Position numbers and translations under genes: made by a program. Source: Planctomycetota bacterium (lineage in GTDB: Bacteria; Planctomycetota; Planctomycetia; Pirellulales; Pirellulaceae). From it: a stretch of DNA of 64,000 nt. The stretch lies in assembly GCA_016872775.1 (NCBI GenBank), contig VGZA01000032.1, positions 1-64,000 of the forward strand. Reading direction: 5' to 3'. The notes below the pieces were generated by a model, which was not told the DNA's origin, ran no database searches, and was given only the letters and a program-made list of their open reading frames with translations. Below, piece by piece: positions 8,866 to 17,695 of the stretch (its first letter is position 1; every line of letters begins with the position of its first letter).

Positions 8866-9276
8866 TCACTCAGGAACGACAGCGACCGCTTCGATTTCAA
8901 TCAGCCAGTCCGGTCCGACGAGCGCGGAAACGCCGACGAGCGTACTGACGGGCGGATGGTCGGCCGAAACATATCGACTGCGAACTTCGCGAATGATCGG
9001 AACATGTTCGGGCTGTAATCCGACAACATACAGGTTCGTCTTCACGACGTCGCGAAATGTCGCCCCCGCCGCGTCCAAAGCCAACTTGACGTTGCGAAAT
9101 GCCTGATCGACCTGAGTTTTCAGGTCCCCCTTCCCGACAACTTCGCCGCGTTCGTTGATGCTGACCTGTCCGGAGATGTAAATCGTCTTGCCACGGGTCA
9201 CACAGGCCAGATGGGTCCAGCCAAACGTCGGACAAAGCGTCGTTGGATTGTCGTATTCGATTTTCATGCGTTGCAC
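8866..9276 (-). CDS. RidA (YjgF/UK114) family protein
   Basis: The 136-aa product has the RidA fold signature: 'TIYISGQVSINERGEVVGKGD', 'QVDQAFRNVKLALDAAGATF' and 'LIEIEAVAVVPE'. In canonical RidA an arginine in the strand before 'LIEIEA' binds the imine or enamine substrate; here that segment reads 'PVSTLVGVSALVGPDW' with no arginine, so this is probably a non-deaminase Rid subgroup. The start is a GTG at 9276 placed four bases behind AGGAGG; an ATG at 9267 is the alternative. It lies convergent to the gluzincin gene and upstream of hisI, also on the minus strand. Confidence 0.88.
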   Translation of the reverse strand: MQRMKIEYDNPTTLCPTFGWTHLACVTRGKTIYISGQVSINERGEVVGKGDLKTQVDQAFRNVKLALDAAGATFRDVVKTNLYVVGLQPEHVPIIREVRSRYVSADHPPVSTLVGVSALVGPDWLIEIEAVAVVPE

Positions 9277-9346
9277 TTAGCCTCCTTGGGCCCGAAGGGA
9301 TTTTTCGCCGTGCCGCCGGGGGCTCACCTCAGCCGCCCGCGTCCGA

Positions 9347-9763
9347 TCAGGCCCGGGGCGGCGCGTTATAGATTGTCGCGGGATCGGCGAGTCGTTGTTC
9401 GGTGGTTTCGAACCGGCCGTCGCGCAACGCGCGAAAGAAACAGCTGGCATAACCTTCGTGGCAGGCGGCACCGGTCTGCCGGACCTTGAGCAGGATGGCG
9501 TCGGCGTCGCAGTCGATGCGAATTTCGACAACCTGCTGAAAATGACCGCTTTCCTCGCCTTTGACCCACAGCCGCTGCCGGCTGCGGCTGTAGTAGACCG
9601 CTTTGCCGGTGCGTACCGTTTCGGCGAACGACTCGCGATTCATATACGCCAGCATCAGAACGCGGCCGGAATCGGCGTCCTGGGCAATGGCGGGAAGCAG
9701 GCCATCGGCCGAACCAAAGGCCGGTTCATCGATGGGACCAGGTTCAATCGTCGGCGAGTTCAT
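9347..9763 (-). CDS. hisI: Phosphoribosyl-AMP cyclohydrolase
   Basis: HisI opens the adenine ring of phosphoribosyl-AMP in histidine biosynthesis. The 138-aa product shows '[27 protein letters not shown]', the metal-binding DCDADA near residue 92, and '[15 protein letters not shown]', whose cysteines bind zinc. Length fits stand-alone HisI without the HisE fusion. The ATG at 9763 was chosen because conserved sequence begins soon after it; longer in-frame starts add unconserved residues. No other his genes are nearby, so the pathway is probably scattered, as in many planctomycetes. Confidence 0.93.
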   Translation of the reverse strand: MNSPTIEPGPIDEPAFGSADGLLPAIAQDADSGRVLMLAYMNRESFAETVRTGKAVYYSRSRQRLWVKGEESGHFQQVVEIRIDCDADAILLKVRQTGAACHEGYASCFFRALRDGRFETTEQRLADPATIYNAPPRA

Positions 9764-9998
9764 CTTGGTGTCCAGGGGTCGAACTGCAAAAGGTAAAGAA
9801 CGGCAGGCAAACGTTTGGCACAAGCCAAAGCATGAGCATAACCCGACTTCCAGTCGGCGGATAGCGATTCGGCGACGCGTGGCTTTTGGCGATCTGGATG
9901 TTCCCGAGCGAACTGTGAAAAACGGATTGGATATCGCAAGCTAAGCTTCCGATGTGTGAGAGAAGGTCTGGCGCTATCCAGCTTGAAAGGGCATCCCC

Positions 9999-10418
9999 GT
10001 GGAACAATCGATCAGCGTGGTACTTCCGGTACACAATGCCGAAGGGACGTTGGCTCGCAGTGTCGCGGACGTGCTTGAAGTCCTTCCCGACCTGACCAAC
10101 CGATTCGAAGTGCTGATCGTCGACGATGGTTCGACCGATCTTACGGCCGAATCGGCAGACGAACTTGCGCGGCGTTTTCCCCAGTTGAAGGTCGTGAGGC
10201 ACGCCACCCAGCAGGGAATTCCGGCGGTCGTAAAAACCGGACTCAAGCAGGCTCACGGCGACCTGGTGGTCGTCCAGGATCCGTCGAACCCGTTACGTCG
10301 CCGGGACTTGCTGCAGATACAGTCGTTCCGCTCGCCACCGCGAAAAGGCCAGGAATTGACGAAAACCGACCGGCCGAAGAACCGCCTGATGGTATTGGGA
10401 ACCGGCTTCACGCAGTAG
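9999..10418 (+). CDS. Short GT2-type glycosyltransferase, probably truncated
   Basis: The 139-aa product starts as a family 2 glycosyltransferase: 'ISVVLPVHNAEGTL' and 'FEVLIVDDGSTDLT', the nucleotide-binding DDGS block, then 'HGDLVVVQDPSNPLRRRDL'. Family members normally run to 220 residues or more with an acceptor-binding half; here the end (about 110-139) is basic and unconserved. Either a stand-alone short planctomycetal GT2 protein or a truncated gene. The start is a GTG at 9999 preceded by GAAAGGG at suitable spacing. It converges on the maoC-like gene, 13 bases away. Confidence 0.7.
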   Translation: MEQSISVVLPVHNAEGTLARSVADVLEVLPDLTNRFEVLIVDDGSTDLTAESADELARRFPQLKVVRHATQQGIPAVVKTGLKQAHGDLVVVQDPSNPLRRRDLLQIQSFRSPPRKGQELTKTDRPKNRLMVLGTGFTQ

Positions 10419-10431
10419 CCGCGGCGCCGCT

Positions 10432-11001
10432 TCAGCCGGGTTCGGCACCGTTTTTCGAGGATCCGGACCGCTCGCGTCGTCGCGCCGGGCCGGGATTACG
10501 GCTGGTTTCAGCCGCCGTTTTGGCTGCGGCGGGCGCGTTGGTCCGCGCAGCAGGCGCGGGCGATATCCGGCAGGCGACCAGCGTTTCAAAAATCCCCGAC
10601 TGCACGACTTCTTTCGCCTGGTTCACTAACTGCCGGTGCCAGGTCACCTGACCGCGGCGTTTTCCTTTGGCCGCCAGCACCTTGATCGTGTTGACCACGT
10701 GCAGGGTGTCGCCGACGTGAATCGGGCGCTGAAACTCCCAGTGGGCGACGGACAGGAACGCCAGCGTGTTAACCGCGGGATACATGCTTGCCAGGCCGGC
10801 GACCCAACTGATGCCCAACAAACCGTGGGCGATCGGCCGCTTGAACGGGGTGTTTTTGGCGAACTCGCGATCAATATGCAACGGGTCCATGTCGCCGGTG
10901 TGACAGGCGAAATTGACGATGTCGGCTTCGGTCACCGTTCTACTGCGACTCACCCACGAGTCACCGACGTGCAGGTCATCAAAATACAGCGGTTCGTACA
11001 T
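10432..11001 (-). CDS. MaoC-like (R)-enoyl-CoA hydratase-type protein
   Basis: A hot-dog fold protein of about 189 aa. The hydratase-2 motif D-x4-H is visible in 'TGDMDPLHIDREFA', followed by 'AHGLLGIS', and the strand 'FQRPIHVGDTLHVVNTI' matches MaoC dehydratases that act on acyl-CoA thioesters. The C-terminal 40 residues are rich in Ala, Arg and Pro and look disordered. The ATG at 11001 (MYEPLYFDDL) is favoured over 11049 because AGGG lies nine bases upstream and homology starts here. The exact acyl-CoA substrate cannot be told from sequence. It diverges from the pilus cluster. Confidence 0.85.
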   Translation of the reverse strand: MYEPLYFDDLHVGDSWVSRSRTVTEADIVNFACHTGDMDPLHIDREFAKNTPFKRPIAHGLLGISWVAGLASMYPAVNTLAFLSVAHWEFQRPIHVGDTLHVVNTIKVLAAKGKRRGQVTWHRQLVNQAKEVVQSGIFETLVACRISPAPAARTNAPAAAKTAAETSRNPGPARRRERSGSSKNGAEPG

Positions 11002-11224
11002 ATTTGCGGCCCTGCGGGGGGGAAGATAATTGACAAGGTCGTTCGTCATAAGTCAATATGTGATAAAGACCACTGTGCGTGAAATCCCGCGAAAATCAAG
11101 CGGGATAGCGGCACGGTCCATGGACAAAGATCGAACCCGCATTCGCGGACCATTCGCTTTCGGCCTTGGATTGGCTCGACGGTTGCGAGCCCAACCGGCA
11201 GGTTTTACAAGGAGATCGTCATCG

Positions 11225-12949
11225 ATGGCCCGTACTCGTGACTTCACGGAGATTCTCATCCGGCGTGGCATAATCAGCCCCGATCAGCTGCGCGAAGCGA
11301 AACAAGTCGCCCAGGAATCGAACGCCAAGCTGCACGAGACGATCGTGAAGTTGGGTTACGCCAGCTGGGACGAGGTGATGCGCGCGATGGCCGAGGCGTT
11401 CAGCCTGGAATATATCGACCTGCGTGAAGTCCAGATTCCGGAATCGGTGATCGAGTTGGTCCCCGAGTCGGTGGCCCGTGAAAACTCGATCCTGCCGATG
11501 TCCGAGGACGACGGCGCGCTGCGGGTCATCGTGAGCGACCCCAACGATCTGGATACGACGGAAAAGTTGCGGTTTATTCTCAACCGCAAGGTCGATATCG
11601 CGCTGGCGCCGCGCGAGTCGATCATGGAGGCAATCAACCGCTACTACGGGCAGATCGAAGGCGAATCGGCTGACTCGATGCTGCAAGAATTCACCGATAC
11701 GGCGATCGACTTTACCCAGACGTCCGAAGACCACTCGACCAGCGCCGAAGTGGTCGATGAAAACAGCGCACCGATCGTCAAGCTCGTGCAATTGATGATT
11801 ACCGAGGCGGTGGCGTTGCGGGCATCGGATATCCATGTGGAGCCGTTCGAGGACCGGGTACGGATTCGTTATCGCATCGATGGGGTGCTCGTGGAACGGG
11901 ACAGCCCTCCCCGCCGACTGCTGGGTGCCATCATATCGCGCATAAAGATCCTGGCAAAAATGGACATCGCCGAGCGTCGCCGGCCGCAGGACGGCCGGAT
12001 CAAAGTCACCGCCGGCGATAAGGAACTTGACCTGCGCGTGAGCATCATCCCGACCAATCACGGTCAGTCGTCGGTGATGCGGCTGCTGGACAAAGACAAT
12101 ATCAAAGTCGGCATCCGGCAATTAGGTCTCGGCGAACGCGACTTCACCAATTTCCAGAACCTGATCCGCCGGCCGAACGGGATCGTGCTGGTGACCGGCC
12201 CGACCGGCTCCGGCAAGACGACAACCCTGTATGCGGCATTGAACGCATTGAACCGACCGGACCGCAAGATTATTACGGCGGAGGACCCGGTCGAGTATTA
12301 CTTGCCGGGGGTCAACCAGGTCGAGGTGAAGCATGGTATCGGGCTCGATTTCGCTCGAATTATCCGTTCGATGTTGCGGCAAGCACCCAACGTCATTCTT
12401 GTCGGCGAGATGCGGGATACTGAGACCGCATCGATGGGTATTCAGGCAAGTCTGACTGGACACTTAGTATTTAGTACACTACATACAAACGATTCGCCCA
12501 GCGCTGTAACACGCATGGTAGACATGGGTGTTCCAGGATATCTGGTCGCAAGCAGCGTAATCGCGATCCTTGCCCAGCGGTTGGTGCGGGTCATTTGTAC
12601 GCGATGCAAGGTTCCGAATCCGTTGTCGGAAGCGGTCCTGAACGATGCGGGGATTCCGTTGGAGATTGCCAAGACGGCGAACTTCGTGCGCGGCAAGGGA
12701 TGCAACTATTGCAACAAGAAAGGTTTTCGCGGGCGCCTTGGCATTTTTGAACTTCTGTTGATCACCAGCAAGTTGCGCGAGTTGATTTTCAAGAACGCGT
12801 CGGCCTACGAACTGCGCATGCTGGGGATCTCGCAAGGGATGCGGACGCTCTACATCGATGGGCTCGACAAAGTCGTACGCGGGATTACGACTTTGGAAGA
12901 GGTCTACCGCAGCGCGAAGCGCATGGAGGGGGACGAGTTCAAAGCCTGA
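11225..12949 (+). CDS. gspE: GspE/PilB-type secretion/pilus assembly ATPase (1)
   Basis: The 574-aa product is a cytoplasmic hexameric motor ATPase. An N-terminal MshEN-like domain (about 1-150) precedes the AAA+ core: Walker A 'GPTGSGKTT' near 325-333, Asp box and Walker B 'LVGEMRDTETA' near 392-402, and a tetracysteine zinc site CTRC...CNYC at about 458 and 493. The ATG at 11225 follows AAGGAG; the open frame extends further upstream without conserved sequence. First gene of a same-strand cluster (ATPase, pilT, ATPase, gspF, four prepilins, giant GspK-like). A short run at 12457-12495 uses rare AT-rich codons, unlike the rest of the gene. Confidence 0.95.
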   Translation: MARTRDFTEILIRRGIISPDQLREAKQVAQESNAKLHETIVKLGYASWDEVMRAMAEAFSLEYIDLREVQIPESVIELVPESVARENSILPMSEDDGALRVIVSDPNDLDTTEKLRFILNRKVDIALAPRESIMEAINRYYGQIEGESADSMLQEFTDTAIDFTQTSEDHSTSAEVVDENSAPIVKLVQLMITEAVALRASDIHVEPFEDRVRIRYRIDGVLVERDSPPRRLLGAIISRIKILAKMDIAERRRPQDGRIKVTAGDKELDLRVSIIPTNHGQSSVMRLLDKDNIKVGIRQLGLGERDFTNFQNLIRRPNGIVLVTGPTGSGKTTTLYAALNALNRPDRKIITAEDPVEYYLPGVNQVEVKHGIGLDFARIIRSMLRQAPNVILVGEMRDTETASMGIQASLTGHLVFSTLHTNDSPSAVTRMVDMGVPGYLVASSVIAILAQRLVRVICTRCKVPNPLSEAVLNDAGIPLEIAKTANFVRGKGCNYCNKKGFRGRLGIFELLLITSKLRELIFKNASAYELRMLGISQGMRTLYIDGLDKVVRGITTLEEVYRSAKRMEGDEFKA

Positions 12950-13111
12950 TTCCGTGTTTCCATGAATCCGGTTCCGCTCGGATTCTCGCCGCTCCTTTGG
13001 CGTTTCAGCCAGCCGCTCGAATAATCGTGCGGTTGGTTATTGGCGGACCAGACCAGAGCCTGCATCGGCCGATGACGGACAACGTGCGGGCTCGCTAGCG
13101 AGGCGATTGCG

Positions 13112-14248
13112 ATGGCACAGATTCTGATCGACAAACTACTGCAAGCCTGCGTAAAGCAGGGCGCCAGCGATATTCACATCGTCGTGGGTCAGCCTCCGGT
13201 GTTCCGACTGCACGGTCGAATGCGGAAACTGGAAACCAAAGTACTGGAGGCGGACGATTCGGTGGCGCTGATGAAGAGCATCACGCCGAATCGTTGCCAG
13301 GAGGAGTTGCAGCAGAACGGCAGCACCGACTTCGGCTTTGCGTTTGGCGACCAGGCCCGTTTCCGCGTGTCGGTCTTCAAGCAGCGCAGCTTTATTTCGA
13401 TGGTGTTGCGGCAGATTCCCAACAGCATGTTGACTCCCGAGCAGTTGGGGTTGCCGGAGGTCTGCACGAAACTGGCGTTGCGCCCCCGCGGCCTGTTTCT
13501 GGTGACGGGGCCGACCGGATCGGGCAAAAGCACAACGCTGGCCAGTCTGATCAATTTCATCAACGAAAATGTGGATCACCACATTATTACGATCGAGGAT
13601 CCGATCGAGTTTTTCCACTATCACAAGAAATCGACGATCAACCAGCGGGAGATTGGCGTCGATGTGCCGAGCTTTTCCGAGGCGATTCGGCGCGCGTTGC
13701 GGCAGGATCCGGACGTGATTCTGGTCGGCGAAATGCGTGACCTGGCGACGATCGAGGCGGCGATTACGGCGGCCGAAACGGGGCATATCGTATTTGGCAC
13801 GTTGCATACCAACAGTGCCCAGGGAACCGTAAACCGAATTATCGATGCTTTTCCCGGCAACCTTCAGGACCAGATTCGCACTCAGTTGGCCAGTTCCTTG
13901 ATCAGCGTCGTCGCGCAGACACTGTTGCCGAAAATCGGCGGTGGTCGCGTGGCGGCGTATGAGATCCTGGTGGTGACGCCGGGGATCGCGAACCTGATTC
14001 GCGAGAACAAGACGTTTCGAATCACCTCGGCGATTCAGACCGGGGCCAAGTTCGGGATGAATTTAATGGACGATGCGCTGTTCAAATTATGGCGCGAGGA
14101 AAAGTGCACGGTCGAAGACTGCCTCGGCAAGGCCCATTCCCCCGACGATCTGGCGAAACGGATCGTGAATGCCAGGCGGGGCATCGCCGATGAGGTGCCC
14201 GCGGGAGAATTCGACCACAGCGGCGCGCAATCGGGCGGCGGGCATTGA
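13112..14248 (+). CDS. pilT: PilT-type retraction ATPase
   Basis: The 378-aa product matches PilT, which powers pilus disassembly. Seen: N-terminal 'ASDIHIVVGQPPVFRLHGRMRKL', Walker A 'GPTGSGKSTT' near 132-141, 'IITIEDPIEFFHYHKKS', Walker B 'ILVGEMRDLATIEAAI' near 203-218, and the 'GHIVFGTLHTNSAQGTVNRI' His box. It lacks the cysteines found in the flanking PilB-type ATPases. GAGGCG precedes the ATG at 13112. Its place between two assembly-type ATPases suggests one machine with extension and retraction, rather than a pure secretion system. Confidence 0.95.
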   Translation: MAQILIDKLLQACVKQGASDIHIVVGQPPVFRLHGRMRKLETKVLEADDSVALMKSITPNRCQEELQQNGSTDFGFAFGDQARFRVSVFKQRSFISMVLRQIPNSMLTPEQLGLPEVCTKLALRPRGLFLVTGPTGSGKSTTLASLINFINENVDHHIITIEDPIEFFHYHKKSTINQREIGVDVPSFSEAIRRALRQDPDVILVGEMRDLATIEAAITAAETGHIVFGTLHTNSAQGTVNRIIDAFPGNLQDQIRTQLASSLISVVAQTLLPKIGGGRVAAYEILVVTPGIANLIRENKTFRITSAIQTGAKFGMNLMDDALFKLWREEKCTVEDCLGKAHSPDDLAKRIVNARRGIADEVPAGEFDHSGAQSGGGH

Positions 14249-14337
14249 AACGGGACGCGTTGGAAATGGAGTTGGACGCGCGTCGCAACAAACCCAACCA
14301 AACTTGACAGTCTCCAGCATTTTCAGCGGCAGGTTTT

Positions 14338-16056
14338 ATGGCTCTTCGCAGATTCGGACAGGTACTGGTCGACCTCGGCTACATCAGCGATGACCAACTC
14401 GAATTGCTGTTGGAGGAGCAGTCGGCTCATCCCGGCGAGAAGCTCGGCAAGATCGCCGAGGAAATGGGCCTGATCACGGACGAGCAGATCGCCACGGCCC
14501 TGGCCGAACAGATGGGGATGCAGGTCATCAACCTGGGCGACACGAATATCAACCGGCTGTTGCTCAAGGAGATCACCGAAGCGATGGCGCAGATGTATCG
14601 CGTCATCCCGATCAAGCTGGAGGACGACGTGCTGACGGTCGCGACCAACGAGCCGCAGAACATCTCGATTCAGGACGAGCTCCGCACATTTCTCGGCAAG
14701 GAAATCCGCGTGGTGGTCGCGGCCGAATCCGAGGTGAAAAAAGCGCTTGACCGCTATTACGCCTCGGAGACGGAAAGCGTCGAGACGATCATCCGCGACC
14801 TGGAAAACGACGTCGAGTTGAAAAAAGCGGCGGAGGCCATTGCGACGGACGGTCCGATCGACCTGACCAGCGTCGAAGCGCTGGCCGACAGCGCTCCGGT
14901 GCGAAAACTGCTGAACATGGTGTTGCTGCTGGCGATCAAGGACCATGCCAGCGATGTTCACTTCGAGCCTTTCGAGGACGAGTTCCGCATTCGGATCAAG
15001 TCGGACGGCGTGTTGTACGAAATGGTTCCACCGCCTCGCCATCTCGCCTTCGCGATCACCACTCGTATCAAGGTGATGGCGAACCTGGACATCGCCGAAC
15101 GCCGACTGCCGCAGGATGGCCGGATCGAACTGACGGTCGGCGGCCACCCGGTCGATCTTCGCGTCTCGGTGCTGCCGACGCTGTTTGGCGAGAGCGTCGT
15201 CATGCGGGTGCTGGACCGCTCGGTGGTGTCGCTCAATCTGAACAAGGTCGGCATGGACCCGCCGACGCTCAAGGCGTTCCGCGAGGTGATCGGCCGGCCC
15301 AACGGAATTATCCTCGTCACGGGTCCGACCGGATCCGGCAAGACCACGACGCTCTATTCGGCGTTGAGCGAACTCAACTGCCTGGAAGACAAGCTGATTA
15401 CGACCGAGGATCCGGTCGAATACGACATTGACGGCATCGTTCAGATTCCGATCGATTCCGATATCGGCGTGACGTTCGCGGCCTGCCTGCGCGCCATCCT
15501 TCGCCAGGACCCCGATGTGATTCTGGTAGGCGAGATCCGCGATCTGGAGACGGCGCAGATCGCGGTGCAGGCATCATTGACCGGCCATACGGTATTCAGC
15601 ACGCTGCACACCAACGACGCGCCGAGCACGGTGACGCGGTTGAAAGACATGGGAGTGCCCACGTTTCTGATCACGGCCACACTGGAGGCGATCTTGGCGC
15701 AACGGCTGGTGCGTCGCATCTGCAGCCAGTGCCGCGAGATCTCGATGCCCTCCGAGGAGATGCTGGCGGAACTGGGCCTGTTCCCGCACGATGTAACGGA
15801 GCAGAAATTCTATCGCGGACGCGGCTGCGACGTTTGCAACAACACCGGATACAAGGGCCGCGTGGGATTATTCGAGCTGATGGTGATGAACGAGGAATTG
15901 AACGAAATGATCATGCGGAATGCCTCCATCGACGAACTGCGCCAGGCGGCGCAGCGTTATGGGATGGTCGGGTTGCGGCAGACCGGGATGGCGTTCGCCG
16001 CCGACGGCGTCACCACGCTGGAGGAAGTTGTGCGGGAAACGATCCAGGAAGCCTGA
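14338..16056 (+). CDS. gspE: GspE/PilB-type secretion/pilus assembly ATPase (2)
   Basis: A 572-aa paralogue of the product at 11225-12949. The N-terminal MshEN-like domain ('FGQVLVDLGYISDDQLELLLEEQ') precedes Walker A 'GPTGSGKTT' near 328-336, Walker B 'LVGEIRDLETA' near 398-408, and paired cysteines CSQC (about 462) and CDVC (about 497). All catalytic residues seem intact, so both copies could be active. It is followed 79 bases later by the gspF-like gene, whose product such ATPases bind. Whether this copy or the first is the partner of GspF cannot be decided from sequence. Confidence 0.95.
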   Translation: MALRRFGQVLVDLGYISDDQLELLLEEQSAHPGEKLGKIAEEMGLITDEQIATALAEQMGMQVINLGDTNINRLLLKEITEAMAQMYRVIPIKLEDDVLTVATNEPQNISIQDELRTFLGKEIRVVVAAESEVKKALDRYYASETESVETIIRDLENDVELKKAAEAIATDGPIDLTSVEALADSAPVRKLLNMVLLLAIKDHASDVHFEPFEDEFRIRIKSDGVLYEMVPPPRHLAFAITTRIKVMANLDIAERRLPQDGRIELTVGGHPVDLRVSVLPTLFGESVVMRVLDRSVVSLNLNKVGMDPPTLKAFREVIGRPNGIILVTGPTGSGKTTTLYSALSELNCLEDKLITTEDPVEYDIDGIVQIPIDSDIGVTFAACLRAILRQDPDVILVGEIRDLETAQIAVQASLTGHTVFSTLHTNDAPSTVTRLKDMGVPTFLITATLEAILAQRLVRRICSQCREISMPSEEMLAELGLFPHDVTEQKFYRGRGCDVCNNTGYKGRVGLFELMVMNEELNEMIMRNASIDELRQAAQRYGMVGLRQTGMAFAADGVTTLEEVVRETIQEA

Positions 16057-16135
16057 ACGGCGGTGCGCTGGCGAAGCAAGTATCGGAACCAAGAACAATT
16101 CAATGACGACGGCGGTAATCTGAAGGGGAACGACG

Positions 16136-17539
16136 ATGCCGATGTATCAATTCGAGGCGATGGACGCGACGGGTCAGGAAATTCGCGACCAGATCGAGGC
16201 GGCCACGGAGGAAGAGGCGCAGACCACCATACGCCAGATGGGCTTTTTCATCACGCGGATTTCGGCGGTCAAGGCCGCGTCGGCGGTCGGCAGCAAGGGC
16301 GGCAAGCGCAAGCGGCCGTTCGGAATCGGCGGCGCCAGCGGCAAAGCGATGTGCACCTTCACACGGCAGCTGTCGATCCTTCAGGACGCCGGCCTGCCGG
16401 TGCTGCGAAGCCTGAAAATCCTGGAAGGCCAGTCGAAGCCCGGGCGGTTGAAAAACGCGTTGATGGATGTCTGCGATGAAATCGAGTCGGGAGCGACGCT
16501 TTCGGAAGCGATGGCCAAGTCGCCGCGGGTCTTCAGCCGACTGTACATCAACATGATCAAGGCCGGCGAAGCGGGCGGCGCGCTGGAAGTGATTCTGCGG
16601 CGTCTGGCCGAGTTCATGGAACGATCCCAATCGCTGAAACGCAAGATCCGCGGCGCGATGATCTATCCGATCGTCGTGATCCTGGTGGCGATCGGCATCT
16701 TGACCTTCATCATGATGAAAATCGTGCCGGTGTTCGAAAAACTGTTCCGCGATTTCGAATTGAAACTGCCGCCGCCGACGCTGATTCTGATCGCCATCTC
16801 GAACTACTTGTTCCAGTACTGGTGGGCATTTTTCCTGTTCCCGATCAGCGTGATCCTGTTCATCATGCTGGTTCGTAAATTCAAACATGGGCGAATGGGC
16901 TGGGATCTCTACATTCTCAAGATCCCGGTCATCGGCAACCTGATCGAGAAGAACATTCTGGCGCGTACCACGCGTACCCTGGGGACGCTGGTTTCCAGCG
17001 GCGTGCCGATTCTGGAGGGACTGACGATCACGCGCGAAACCTCGGGCAACGCGATGTTCGAGTTGATTTTCCAGAAGGTGACCGACGCGATCCGCGAGGG
17101 TGAAACGATCGCCAAACCGATGCGCCAGTATTCGCGGCCGCCGTTCCATCCCGTGGCCGCCTTTTTCTGGTTCGCCACTCCGGCCGTACCGCTGTCCACC
17201 GTGATGTTTCTGCCCGGACCCGACATGCTGACCTGGGGCCTGTACCTGGCCGGCGCGGGCGGCGCGCTGGGTGCCCTGTTCTATCTCACTCGCTTTAACA
17301 CACGCGTCGTCGACGACCTGGTGGTGAACATGGTCGACGTGGGCGAGGAGACCGGTGAGTTGGACACGATGCTCTACAAAGTCGCCGACTACTACGACGA
17401 GGAAGTTTCGACATTGACCGACGGCTTGGTAAAGCTGCTGGAGCCGATGATGATCATTTTCCTCGGCGGTGCGGTCGGTTTTATCGTGATTTCGTTGTTC
17501 CTGCCGCTTGTGGAACTCATCCAGAAATTGTCGGGGTGA
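16136..17539 (+). CDS. gspF: GspF/PilC-type inner-membrane platform protein
   Basis: The 467-aa platform protein organises the ATPase and pseudopilus. Two GspF domains are visible: one around 70-190 ('FTRQLSILQDAGLPVLRSLKIL', 'MIKAGEAGGALEVIL'), another around 270-460 ('RTLGTLVSSGVPILEGL', 'VNMVDVGEETGELDTMLYKVADYYDEEV'). Membrane spans are predicted near 176-198, 222-246 and 440-460. An extra hydrophobic stretch of about 60 residues (near 335-390) splits the second domain where most family members read straight into the 'VGEETG' helix; usual length is about 400-410. GGGGAA precedes the ATG at 16136. Confidence 0.93.
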   Translation: MPMYQFEAMDATGQEIRDQIEAATEEEAQTTIRQMGFFITRISAVKAASAVGSKGGKRKRPFGIGGASGKAMCTFTRQLSILQDAGLPVLRSLKILEGQSKPGRLKNALMDVCDEIESGATLSEAMAKSPRVFSRLYINMIKAGEAGGALEVILRRLAEFMERSQSLKRKIRGAMIYPIVVILVAIGILTFIMMKIVPVFEKLFRDFELKLPPPTLILIAISNYLFQYWWAFFLFPISVILFIMLVRKFKHGRMGWDLYILKIPVIGNLIEKNILARTTRTLGTLVSSGVPILEGLTITRETSGNAMFELIFQKVTDAIREGETIAKPMRQYSRPPFHPVAAFFWFATPAVPLSTVMFLPGPDMLTWGLYLAGAGGALGALFYLTRFNTRVVDDLVVNMVDVGEETGELDTMLYKVADYYDEEVSTLTDGLVKLLEPMMIIFLGGAVGFIVISLFLPLVELIQKLSG

Positions 17540-17620
17540 CCGGGTTGGCCGGGGCGACCCGGTGCTGTTCGCCGGAGGCTGCGCGTGCCGCCGCCGGAAC
17601 CGCCCGACCTGCAAGCGCGG

Positions 17621-17666
17621 AGCTGAAGAGTTGCGCTGAAGGGTTGCGCTGAAAGCCGAGCTGAAA
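17621..17666. repeat. Short GTTGCGCTGAA direct repeats before gspG-like gene
   Basis: GAGTTGCGCTGAAGG and GGGTTGCGCTGAAAG follow one another, flanked by two AGCTGAA units, in the 156-base leader between the gspF-like and gspG-like genes. The role is unknown; this could be a simple tandem duplication in a leader. AAGGAG follows, just before the ATG at 17696. Confidence 0.6.
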
Positions 17667-17695
17667 TACTGAATTGTCAAAAAGGAGTTTCGCTC

